Source of the DNA: an uncultured Odoribacter sp.
GTDB lineage: Bacteria > Bacteroidota > Bacteroidia > Bacteroidales > Marinifilaceae
NCBI GenBank assembly: GCA_910588375.1
Contig: CAJUQA010000008.1
Location: 48,787 to 112,786, forward strand
Length of the DNA stretch: 64,000 nt
Direction: 5' to 3'
Part shown: piece by piece, positions 51,010 to 59,282 of the stretch
Numbering within the stretch: the first letter of the stretch is position 1
Layout of the letters: each line of letters begins with the position of its first letter
The notes under the pieces: model-generated
Seen by the model: the letters and a program-made list of their open reading frames with translations, nothing else
What the model was told of the DNA's origin: nothing
Databases searched by the model: none
Translations under genes and position numbers: made by a program

Positions 51010-52818
51010 ATGAAGAAAGTGCGTAGTGTTATCACTGTTATATTGTTGTGTTTGTGTTCGGAATTTCTGTGGGGACAAGATGCAAACGGTACGGCTTATT
51101 TTTTACCCAATTTACCTCAGAGAGTGCGGTTTAATCCCGCTTATCAGCCGGAGTATAAGGTGTGGGTGGGGTTGCCGGCATTGAGTGGCATTTCGGTCAA
51201 TTATTTGAATTCTTCTTTCGGAATTGATGATTTGTTGGTGAAGGGCGGTAAGGATTCGCTGTATGTCGATATGGACCGGATGTATAAGTCGTTGCGGAAA
51301 CAGAATATTATCCATTTCGGGAATGAGATTTCGCTGTTGACAGTCGGTGTAAAGATAAACAGCTGGTATGCGACGTTGGATGTGACGGAGAAGAATGATT
51401 TTACTTTCCGGGCAAATAAGGATTTGTTTTCTTTTCTGAAACGGGGAAATGAGCCTTATTTGGGTAAGACGATGGATATCGGGGATTTGGGCTTGGAGCT
51501 CAATGCTTATGAGGAGTTTGCCCTCGGTTTGTCGAAGAAAGTCAATGATAAGTGGACGGTCGGAGGACGTGCCAAGTTCCTGTTGGGTATCGCGAATGCC
51601 CGTATGGTGAATTCCAAAATCAGTATTGAGTCGTCGAAGGATGCTTCTTCTATTAAGCTTCGCTCCAAGCAGGATATCCGGATTTCCGCGCCGGTGAATG
51701 TTACGTATGATAAGGACGAGACCGGGGAGTATATCGATTGGGACAGTTTTGATGTGGATACGGATGATTTTTCGGTTTCGATGATTCTGAATACGAAGAA
51801 TCCGGGTTTTGCGTTGGATTTGGGTGCGGAGTACCAGTTTAATGATAAGCTGAAATTCTATGCCAGTATTGTTGATTTGGGTTTTATTCGTTGGGGTGCG
51901 GATAATTACCGTTTTTCCCAGGATGCGACTTTCGATTGGAGGGGAGGGGATTTGTCCAACAGTATTAAGAAAGATGATAAGTCGATAGACGATGTTTTTG
52001 ATGATTTGGTGGATAGTCTGAAAGATAATTTCCGATTGCAGGAGAAGCAGGGGGCTTATATGAGTATGTTGCGCACCCAGGTGTATTTGGGGGCGACGTA
52101 TCAGGTGTCGAAGATGGTGAATGTGGCCGGAGTGGCGGAACTGACGTTGCTGGACAAGAAGTTTTATCCTTCTCTGACGGCTTCGGCCGATGTGCGTTTG
52201 TTGAGGAATGTGAGCGCGGCGGTGTCGTATAGCGTGATGCCCGGCAATTATGTGAATGTGGGGGCGGCCTTGACAGCCAAGCTGGGACCGGTGCAGTTGT
52301 ATGCTTCCACGGATAATGTATTGGCTGCCAATTATACGAGTACGCAGTCCCTGAACGGCCGTTTCGGTATCAATTTGCTGTTCGGGCACAAGGATAAGGG
52401 TAAAAAGGGGAAGGAGGAGGAAGAGCCTGTTGCGGAGACGGTCGTTGTGCCGGTGAAGAAGGAACCGGAAGTGAAGAAGGATACGGTGGTTAAGGATACG
52501 GCAACTCCTCCCGTGCAAGCAGAACCTGTGGTGGTCAGTCCGGTCAGGGAGGAGATGATTGTGGAGGGAAATGTGGAGGAGGAAACGCCTTATCATGTGA
52601 TTGTGGGAAGTTTTAAGAACCGCCAGAGAGCGGAACAGTTAAAGAATAGAATGGTGCAGCTCGGTTTTAAGGATACCCAGATTTTTCAAAATGAGGAGGG
52701 GTTGTTCCGGGTGAGTTGCGGTGTTTTCAAGACGCATGACGAGGCTTGGGATAAAGTTTTTGAAATCAGGAAGGCTTATCCTAAGCACCGGGATGTCTGG
52801 GCGTTGAAAGTGAAGTGA
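51010..52818 (+). CDS. DUF5723 outer-membrane protein with C-terminal SPOR domain
   Basis: A 602-residue exported protein. The signal peptide is about 1-22, followed by a beta-barrel-like DUF5723 region (about 25-455, beginning FLPNLPQRVRFNPAYQP, PorV/FadL-type look). A Pro/Glu/Lys/Val-rich linker (about 460-520) leads to a SPOR peptidoglycan-binding domain (about 525-600) with YHVIVGSFKNRQRAEQLKNR and FRVSCGVFKTHDEAW. The layout suggests a barrel tied to denuded peptidoglycan, perhaps at the division site. hydG begins 1 bp after its stop, an unexpected operon partner. Confidence 0.85.
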   Translation: MKKVRSVITVILLCLCSEFLWGQDANGTAYFLPNLPQRVRFNPAYQPEYKVWVGLPALSGISVNYLNSSFGIDDLLVKGGKDSLYVDMDRMYKSLRKQNIIHFGNEISLLTVGVKINSWYATLDVTEKNDFTFRANKDLFSFLKRGNEPYLGKTMDIGDLGLELNAYEEFALGLSKKVNDKWTVGGRAKFLLGIANARMVNSKISIESSKDASSIKLRSKQDIRISAPVNVTYDKDETGEYIDWDSFDVDTDDFSVSMILNTKNPGFALDLGAEYQFNDKLKFYASIVDLGFIRWGADNYRFSQDATFDWRGGDLSNSIKKDDKSIDDVFDDLVDSLKDNFRLQEKQGAYMSMLRTQVYLGATYQVSKMVNVAGVAELTLLDKKFYPSLTASADVRLLRNVSAAVSYSVMPGNYVNVGAALTAKLGPVQLYASTDNVLAANYTSTQSLNGRFGINLLFGHKDKGKKGKEEEEPVAETVVVPVKKEPEVKKDTVVKDTATPPVQAEPVVVSPVREEMIVEGNVEEETPYHVIVGSFKNRQRAEQLKNRMVQLGFKDTQIFQNEEGLFRVSCGVFKTHDEAWDKVFEIRKAYPKHRDVWALKVK

Positions 52819-52819
52819 G

Positions 52820-54319
52820 ATGAACGTGAAGGAGTGGATTGCGCAGGTTGTCAGGCAGGAAGAAATCGATAAGTATTTGGTGAACGGTAAGGATTTTGTC
52901 GATGAGAGGGAGATTGTGAGGGAGCTGGAGGAGACCCGTGGTCCGGATGTGGGGATGGTGAGGGATATTTTACAGAAGTCTCTGGATATAAAATTGCTGA
53001 CGCCCCGGGAAACGGCGGTGTTGCTGAATGTGGAAGACCCGGAGTTGCTGGAAGAGATGAAAGGGGTGGCCCTGGAGGTGAAGAAGCGGGTCTATGATAA
53101 CAGGATTGTGTTTTTTGCCCCCCTGTATTGTTCCAATGTATGTGTGAATCGTTGTGTGTATTGCGGTTTCCGGAGTGATAATTGCGAGGAGAAGCGTCAT
53201 GTGCTGACGCCGGCGGAAATCCGGCAGGAGACGGAGGCGGTGATAGACCAGGGGCATAAGCGTTTGATTGCCGTGTATGGTGAGCACCCGTTGAGTGATG
53301 CGGATTATATCGCCGATTCCATATCCGAGATTTATTCGGTGAAGCGGACGACTCCGACAGGAAACGGTTTTAATAATATCCGCCGGGTGAATGTGAATGC
53401 GGCTCCGATGAGTGTGGCGGATTTGCGTAAGTTGTGGCGTGCGGGAATCGGTACGTTTCAGGTGTTTCAGGAGACGTATCACCGGGGACGTTATGCGGAG
53501 TTTCATCCGGCGGATACGGTGAAAGGGAATTACCGGTGGCGTCTGTATGCGATGCACCGGGCGATGGATGCTGGGATTGACGATGTGGCTATCGGAGCTT
53601 TGTTCGGGCTTTATGACTGGCGTTTCGAAGTGATGGGGTTGGTGAGACATGCCCATGATTTGGAACGGCAGTTCGGTATAGGCCCTCATACGATTTCTTT
53701 TCCGCGGATGCAGCCTGCTCCGGGGAGTTTTATCAGTGAAAATTCTTCTTATCTTGTCGGGGATGATGCTTTTAAGCGTTTGGTGACGGTGTTGCGTCTG
53801 GCGGTGCCTTATACGGGATTGATTGTCACGGCACGGGAGCGGGCGGATTTGCGGCGGGAGATTATCGGCTACGGTTGTACGCAGACGGATGCTTCGTCCA
53901 AGATAGGAATAGGGGCTTATTCGACAAATAAGTTGCAGGAGGAGAACAGGGATAAGGTGCAGTTTATGCTGGGGGACCAGCGGCGTCTGGATGAGGTGGT
54001 ACGGGAGTTGGCAACGGATGGTTATATTACGTCTTTCTGCACGGCGGGTTATCGTTGCGGCAGGACGGGGGATAAGATTATGAGTTTGCTGGAGAAAGGA
54101 GTGGAAGGAAAGTTCTGTAAGTTGAATGCCGTGCTGACATTCCGCGAGTATCTGAATGATTATGCTTCGGCAGAAACCCGCATCGTAGGGGAGCGGCTTA
54201 TTGAGAAGGAGTTGCAGGAGATTGAAAGGAATGCTTTTTTTACCGATAAAAGATTGCTCCCTACTTTTCTGAGTTATTACAAACGAATTGCAGCCGGGGA
54301 GCGCGATTTGTATATGTAG
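52820..54319 (+). CDS. hydG: [FeFe]-hydrogenase H-cluster maturase HydG (tyrosine lyase)
   Basis: A 499-residue radical-SAM enzyme that cleaves tyrosine to give the CO and CN ligands of the H-cluster. The SAM cluster motif is CVNRCVYC (about residue 111). The ThiH-like core includes TFQVFQETYHRGRYAEFHP. The C-terminal auxiliary-cluster Cys residues are in FCTAGYRCGRTGDKI and GKFCKLNA. Presence of this C-terminal cluster separates HydG from ThiH. It indicates a fermentative, hydrogen-metabolising anaerobe. hydE, hydF and the hydrogenase gene are not in the window. Confidence 0.92.
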   Translation: MNVKEWIAQVVRQEEIDKYLVNGKDFVDEREIVRELEETRGPDVGMVRDILQKSLDIKLLTPRETAVLLNVEDPELLEEMKGVALEVKKRVYDNRIVFFAPLYCSNVCVNRCVYCGFRSDNCEEKRHVLTPAEIRQETEAVIDQGHKRLIAVYGEHPLSDADYIADSISEIYSVKRTTPTGNGFNNIRRVNVNAAPMSVADLRKLWRAGIGTFQVFQETYHRGRYAEFHPADTVKGNYRWRLYAMHRAMDAGIDDVAIGALFGLYDWRFEVMGLVRHAHDLERQFGIGPHTISFPRMQPAPGSFISENSSYLVGDDAFKRLVTVLRLAVPYTGLIVTARERADLRREIIGYGCTQTDASSKIGIGAYSTNKLQEENRDKVQFMLGDQRRLDEVVRELATDGYITSFCTAGYRCGRTGDKIMSLLEKGVEGKFCKLNAVLTFREYLNDYASAETRIVGERLIEKELQEIERNAFFTDKRLLPTFLSYYKRIAAGERDLYM

Positions 54320-54383
54320 TCTGTCTTCGGAGTTTTTATTTTTATCCCCATTTATAGGGATTTCAATTGTGGTGCGGAAGTAT

Positions 54384-54391
54384 TATTTTTG
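54384..54391 (+). promoter_or_regulatory. Putative -7 promoter box for feoAB
   Basis: TATTTTTG matches TAnnTTTG, 58 bp before ATG 54450. No palindrome clearly matching a Fur box was identified. Confidence 0.45.
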
Positions 54392-54449
54392 TATCCCGAT
54401 AACAGTTAATTTGTAGTTGGTCTGAAAATTTCCGAATAGTTAGACAGGA

Positions 54450-56831
54450 ATGGAAAATCATTTTTTAAGGTTGTCCGATGTCCCTACGGGCGAAGCGTGT
54501 GTGATTGTGAAAGTGCACGGACACGGTAGTTTCCGGAACCGGATAGTGGAAATGGGGTTTGTGAAAGGAGAGAAGGTAACGGTTATTAAGAATGCCCCTT
54601 TGCGTGATCCGATAGAGTATAAGATTATGGATACGCATATTTCTCTGCGCAGGAGTGAGTCGGAATTGATCGAGGTGATGAATTTGTCGGAGCTGGCGGG
54701 AGAGGATGTGAAGGTGTCCGGATATAACGGGACTTTTCAGGATGAGGCGGCGGAGGAGGTGTTGCGGGAAAAGACTAATACAATCGAGATTGCTCTGGTC
54801 GGGAATCCAAATTGCGGCAAGACTTCTTTTTTTAACCGCGCTACCGGTCTTCGGGAGCATGTGGGGAATTACAGTGGGGTGACTGTCGATGCGAAGGAGG
54901 CGGTTTTCAAGCACAAGGGGTATACGATTCATCTGATGGATTTGCCGGGAACTTATTCCATTACGGAGTATACTCCGGAGGAGTTGTTTGTCAGGAGTTA
55001 TATTACGGAGCGTCATCCCGATATTGTTTTGAATGTGGTGGATGCCTCGAATCTGGAACGGAATCTGTTTCTTACCACTCAGTTGATAGATATGAATATC
55101 CGGGTGGTGATGGCGTTGAATATGTATGATGAATTGAGTCGGGAAGGAGCTGTGTTGGATTATCCTTATCTGGGACATTTGCTGGGGTTCCCGATTGTGC
55201 CGACGACGGCTTCCCAGGGAGAGGGTATTGAAGAGGTGCTGAATAAAATTATCGAGGTGTTTGAAGATAAGAATGACATTTCCCGCCATATCCATATCAA
55301 TTACGGAACGGAGATTGAGCAGGCCATTGACCGGGTGAAGGCGGTGATTGTGCCGAATAAAAATATTACCGACAGGTTTGCTCCTCGTTATCTGGCTATC
55401 AAAATGCTGGAAGATGACCGGATTATCCGGGATGTGTTGTCTGTTTCTGCCAATTATCCGGAGATAGAAGAGGTGACCCGACGGGAAATTTCGCGTCTGG
55501 AAAAGGAGTATAAGGAAGATACCCGGACGATTATTACCAATGCCAAGTACGGTTTTATACGCGGTGCTTTGAAGGAGACCTATACTGTGGGCGATAAGGA
55601 TAAACGGCAGCTTACGAGTGCGATCGATACGGTGCTGACGCATCATTGGTTCGGGTTCCCGGTGCTGTTGCTGTTTATGTGGGTGATGTTCCAGGCTACT
55701 TTTTCTTTGGGGAGTTATCCTATGGAGTGGATTCAGGAGGGGGTGGATGCTTTGGGAAGTTGGGTGGCGGGAGTGATGGCTCCCGGTCCACTGACGGATT
55801 TGATTGTGGATGGAGTTATTGCCGGAGTGGGGGGCGTGATAGTGTTTTTGCCCAATATCCTGATTCTGTTTTTCTTTATTTCTTTGATGGAAGATACGGG
55901 GTATATGGCACGGGCGGCTTTTATTATGGATAAGCTGATGCACAAAATCGGGTTGCACGGCAAGTCTTTTATTCCTCTGTTGATAGGCGTGGGATGCAAT
56001 GTGCCGGCGATTATGGCGACCCGTACGTTGGAGAGCCGCCGGGAACGGCTTTTGACGATGCTGATTATTCCTTTTATGTCGTGCAGCGCCCGTTTGCCGG
56101 TATATATTCTGATGGTTTCCGCGTTTTTCCCGGTGAATCAAGGGCTGATTTTATTATCTATTTATGTAATAGGTATCGGGTTGGCGATATTGACGGCTTT
56201 GCTTTTGAAAAAGTTGCTGTTTCAAAAGGTTTCCGACCCTTTTGTGATGGAGTTGCCGCCTTACCGGATGCCGACTATGCGGAATACGTTACTTCATATG
56301 TGGAATAAGGCGGGGCAATATCTCAAAAAGATGGGAACGATTATTTTGTTCGCTTCGGTTTTGATATGGGCGTTGGGGTATTATCCCCGTCATGCGGAGT
56401 ATGCCAAACAGAGTCCGGAGCAAATGGAAAATTCTTATATCGGTCGTGTCGGGAAAGCCATAGAGCCTGTTATTAAACCTTTGGGGTTTGACTGGAAAAT
56501 GGGGGTGAGCATTATTACGGGGCTGGCGGCGAAAGAGATTGTTGTCAGTTCGATGGGAATCCTCTATCATGTACCGGATGCGGAGGAGAATGTGCAGGTG
56601 TTGGCAACGAATCTTCAACAACAGAGGGACGTGGCGGGACATCCCGTGTTTACACCCTTGGTGGCTTATTGTTTTATGTTGTTTGTGCTGATTTATTTTC
56701 CTTGTATGGCGGTGATAGCTGCGATACGTAAGGAAGCCGGGGGACGGTGGGCGCTCTTTACTATTTTTTATACCACTTCATTGGCCTGGTTGGTGGCTTT
56801 TTGCGTATATCAGATTGGAACTCTATTTTAG
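54450..56831 (+). CDS. feoB: Ferrous iron transporter, FeoA-FeoB fusion
   Basis: A 793-residue inner-membrane Fe2+ importer. Residues 1-75 are a FeoA SH3-like domain (RLSDVPTGEACVIVKVHG; RIVEMGFVKGEKVTV). A linker is followed by the G domain with GNPNCGKTSFFNRATG, DLPGTYSITEYTPEE and NMYDE. Two Gate motifs lie in the C-terminal membrane part, including the GVGCNVPAIMATRT block and the SCSARLPVYILM segment. FeoA-FeoB fusion is common in Bacteroidota. A 46-residue Cys-rich membrane protein follows 6 bp downstream, the usual third Feo component here. Confidence 0.96.
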   Translation: MENHFLRLSDVPTGEACVIVKVHGHGSFRNRIVEMGFVKGEKVTVIKNAPLRDPIEYKIMDTHISLRRSESELIEVMNLSELAGEDVKVSGYNGTFQDEAAEEVLREKTNTIEIALVGNPNCGKTSFFNRATGLREHVGNYSGVTVDAKEAVFKHKGYTIHLMDLPGTYSITEYTPEELFVRSYITERHPDIVLNVVDASNLERNLFLTTQLIDMNIRVVMALNMYDELSREGAVLDYPYLGHLLGFPIVPTTASQGEGIEEVLNKIIEVFEDKNDISRHIHINYGTEIEQAIDRVKAVIVPNKNITDRFAPRYLAIKMLEDDRIIRDVLSVSANYPEIEEVTRREISRLEKEYKEDTRTIITNAKYGFIRGALKETYTVGDKDKRQLTSAIDTVLTHHWFGFPVLLLFMWVMFQATFSLGSYPMEWIQEGVDALGSWVAGVMAPGPLTDLIVDGVIAGVGGVIVFLPNILILFFFISLMEDTGYMARAAFIMDKLMHKIGLHGKSFIPLLIGVGCNVPAIMATRTLESRRERLLTMLIIPFMSCSARLPVYILMVSAFFPVNQGLILLSIYVIGIGLAILTALLLKKLLFQKVSDPFVMELPPYRMPTMRNTLLHMWNKAGQYLKKMGTIILFASVLIWALGYYPRHAEYAKQSPEQMENSYIGRVGKAIEPVIKPLGFDWKMGVSIITGLAAKEIVVSSMGILYHVPDAEENVQVLATNLQQQRDVAGHPVFTPLVAYCFMLFVLIYFPCMAVIAAIRKEAGGRWALFTIFYTTSLAWLVAFCVYQIGTLF

Positions 56832-56837
56832 TGGTCG

Positions 56838-56978
56838 ATGCAGGAGATAATCGTATATGTTATTATTGGCTTGGCATTGTTGGCAATGCTAAGATATCTT
56901 TGGTTCCGAACCGGGAGAAAGAATAAGAGTAAATGTGGAAACTGTGACAGTTGCCCCATGAAAAAACATTGTTCTTAA
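56838..56978 (+). CDS. FeoB-associated Cys-rich membrane microprotein, 46 aa
   Basis: Translation from ATG 56838 gives one N-terminal membrane helix (EIIVYVIIGLALLAMLRYLWF) and a cytoplasmic tail with CGNCDSCPMKKHC, four Cys in CxxCxxC-x5-C spacing. Small proteins of this type follow feoB in many bacteria (FeoB-associated Cys-rich membrane protein) and may handle iron or an Fe-S cluster at the pore. It lies 6 bp after feoAB, and the last bases overlap the end of the convergent gene. Confidence 0.85.
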   Translation: MQEIIVYVIIGLALLAMLRYLWFRTGRKNKSKCGNCDSCPMKKHCS

Positions 56979-57727
56979 AAGGGCAATTTCAGTGTGATTT
57001 GGTCGGCATCTTTCTTGCGTTTCAAGCGTTCTTTTTCTCCCCGTCTGAATACATATACCAAGCCGTATTCCTCACACATGTATCTTTTTTCTTCTTCGTC
57101 TTTGACTCCGGAGAAGTATTTTTCCACATCATTCCATATGTTGACAATGAGAGCATCGGCTTCGTCGCGGAATTGGGCCACTTCGGCACTGAATCGGGCG
57201 GAGTTGGCCTGCAAACGCTTTTGGAATTCGTAGCCCTGTTTGAAATTCTCATAGTTCACACGTACCAAGGCGATTGCCGGGCTGTAAATGGGGTTACCCC
57301 CCCGGTTGTTGATGCGTTCCTGTTCGCCGTTGATTACTTTTTCTCCCCAAGTCAGCAGTTCCTGTTCGGTGAGCAGAGAAGGGACTTTGGAGTCGTCTTC
57401 ATCCAGGTCGTAGAATGTCCGTGCCTGCGGTTTGAGTTCTCCGCGGGCAATGGTGAAATTAAGTACCTGTATGAAATGGGAAATGTAAAGCCGGGCTTTT
57501 TTGGTCAGTTCGGAAAATTTCTGACTGTTTTCCACCTGTTTTTCCCTGGCGGCTTTGGAATTGGTTATAGCAATTTCAAATTTAGTCAGAAAGACGTCAA
57601 TTTTTTGTTTTAAAGGAAAAGAATAGGCCAACGTGTTGATGTCGTCCAGTTTTTCTCCTTTCCGTAAAGCTGCTTTCAATGCCCTTATCCGTGCTGCATC
57701 TGTATTGGGTAATCTCCTGTAAGGCAT
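56975..57727 (-). CDS. Conserved hypothetical protein, 250 aa
   Basis: A soluble helical protein starting MPYRRLPNTDAARIRALKAA. It has central Lys/Glu-rich helices, then GGNPIYSPAIALVRVNYENF, and the C-terminal part GLVYVFRRGEKERLKRKK. I recognise no named domain, though the opening and length look like a protein family widespread in Bacteroidota. There is no signal peptide. It is monocistronic, and its 3' end overlaps the Cys-rich microprotein gene by 4 bp. Confidence 0.75.
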   Translation of the reverse strand: MPYRRLPNTDAARIRALKAALRKGEKLDDINTLAYSFPLKQKIDVFLTKFEIAITNSKAAREKQVENSQKFSELTKKARLYISHFIQVLNFTIARGELKPQARTFYDLDEDDSKVPSLLTEQELLTWGEKVINGEQERINNRGGNPIYSPAIALVRVNYENFKQGYEFQKRLQANSARFSAEVAQFRDEADALIVNIWNDVEKYFSGVKDEEEKRYMCEEYGLVYVFRRGEKERLKRKKDADQITLKLPF

Positions 57728-57805
57728 AGGTTACGTAATTAAAAGAATTGACAAACTAAATCAGTGTTGAACTAACGCGATGCGAAGATATTGAATAAAA
57801 TACAC

Positions 57806-57833
57806 AAAATCAATATTCGTACATTGATTTTTT
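57806..57833. terminator. Hairpin downstream of the MltF-like gene
   Basis: AAAATCAAT (57806-57814) pairs with ATTGATTTT (57823-57831) around an 8-nt loop. On the minus strand the 3' side reads TTTTGTGTATTTTATT, so it may terminate the transglycosylase gene. Confidence 0.5.
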
Positions 57834-57847
57834 CGTGTTTTTTTTAC

Positions 57848-59233
57848 TTATGGCCGGATGTGTTTGTAATTGTTATAGGTGTCCAGAATGCGGTGGACGT
57901 AGTCATAGGCCTGTTGCCCATTACAGTAACCGTTTCGGGATAGGGGGTCGCGGTAGAATTCCGGATCGGTTTTGTGCCGGAGGTAGAAATCAACGTTATT
58001 GTCCCATACGTAGGGATTTTTACCGTATTTCTCAGCCAGCCGCATGGCGTCTTTTACGTGTCCGGCACCGACATTGTAAGAGGCTAAAGTGAATTTTAAT
58101 TTTTCCTCGGGCGAAATCGGATATTCCGAAAAGATGTTGTCCAAGTATTTCAGATATTGTACTCCGGTATAGATGTTGCTGTCGGGGGTGAAATAATCAA
58201 ACACCTTAAACATGTTGGCTGTTTCCGGAATAACCTGCATCAGACCGTAAGCTCCGACGTGGGATTCGGCTTCCGGGTCGAATTTGGATTCGTTGTATAC
58301 GAGGGCGGCCAATAGTCTCCAATCCCAGTTAAGTGATTTACTGGCCTGTTTGAGCTGTTTGTCAAAGGGGGAAATGTCTCCTTTTTTTACTATTGAGTAT
58401 TTGGATTTGTGATTGTTCTGGCGATTGCGGTTGTTGAAATAGCGGGTGTAATTCATGTTCAGTTTACCGCTTCGCTTGTAATCGGTCAGCCAGGTGTTTA
58501 TTTCGTTTGACAGGTCGTTGGAAACCGGATTGGTCGCCCATGAAACGGAAATTTCTTCTCTGAGGGTGACGGAGTAATCAATGTCCGGCATGGAAGAGGA
58601 CAGGGCTTGGGCGATGTTACGGTCCGATACGAGATATTTGATTTCCCCGGATTCGACCAGATGCAATAATTCTTCGGAAGAATAGCCGGAAATCTCCGAA
58701 ATTTTAAATCGAATTTGCAGGGAGTCCTGGAGATGATTCAGAAGGTTTTTATAAGGACCGTCTTTTTTTATAAAGACTGTTTTGCCGTTTAAGTCGGTAA
58801 GCTGATGAAGAAGTCCTTGTTTCTTATTCTGTATCAAAACTTCTCCCGTTTCGAACAGGGGACGGGCGAATTTGATTTTTTCTTTTCGTTCCGGAGTAAC
58901 GGTCATGCTTACGGCGATGAGGTCGTATTTCCCTTCCCGAAGATAGTGAATGGCACTGTCCAGGTTGTTGTTCACTTCAATGATACGGAGTTTGACACCT
59001 AAGAAATCGGCGAAGCTCTGCGCCAGTTCATAATGAAATCCCCGCGTGATACCTTTATAAATATAGTAATCGGTGGTGGAATAGAAGGTGGAGACGTCTA
59101 AAAAACCTTTGGCTAAGATTTTTTCTACGGGAGAGGAGGCCGGGAAGACAAATTCCGGGGGTTCTTTCCTGGCTTCCCGGCAAGCGATGCACAGGAAAAG
59201 GAGTATGTAAAGCACTATCTTTCGGATCTGCAT
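57848..59233 (-). CDS. MltF-like membrane-bound lytic murein transglycosylase
   Basis: A 461-residue lipoprotein-type enzyme (signal peptide ending LLFLCIAC). Residues about 30-265 form a solute-binding-protein (SBP_bac_3) regulatory domain. Residues about 290-440 are an SLT family 1 catalytic domain with the Glu in ALVYNESKFDPEAESHVGAYGLMQV, followed by ASYNVGAGHVKDA. This layout is MltF. It cleaves peptidoglycan to 1,6-anhydro products; the SBP domain may sense muropeptides. The porin gene ends 50 bp upstream on the same strand. Confidence 0.93.
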   Translation of the reverse strand: MQIRKIVLYILLFLCIACREARKEPPEFVFPASSPVEKILAKGFLDVSTFYSTTDYYIYKGITRGFHYELAQSFADFLGVKLRIIEVNNNLDSAIHYLREGKYDLIAVSMTVTPERKEKIKFARPLFETGEVLIQNKKQGLLHQLTDLNGKTVFIKKDGPYKNLLNHLQDSLQIRFKISEISGYSSEELLHLVESGEIKYLVSDRNIAQALSSSMPDIDYSVTLREEISVSWATNPVSNDLSNEINTWLTDYKRSGKLNMNYTRYFNNRNRQNNHKSKYSIVKKGDISPFDKQLKQASKSLNWDWRLLAALVYNESKFDPEAESHVGAYGLMQVIPETANMFKVFDYFTPDSNIYTGVQYLKYLDNIFSEYPISPEEKLKFTLASYNVGAGHVKDAMRLAEKYGKNPYVWDNNVDFYLRHKTDPEFYRDPLSRNGYCNGQQAYDYVHRILDTYNNYKHIRP

Positions 59234-59282
59234 AGCGTAAAAGTAGTAAATGTGTCAGAAATACCCAAATCCGGAGGAAGGC

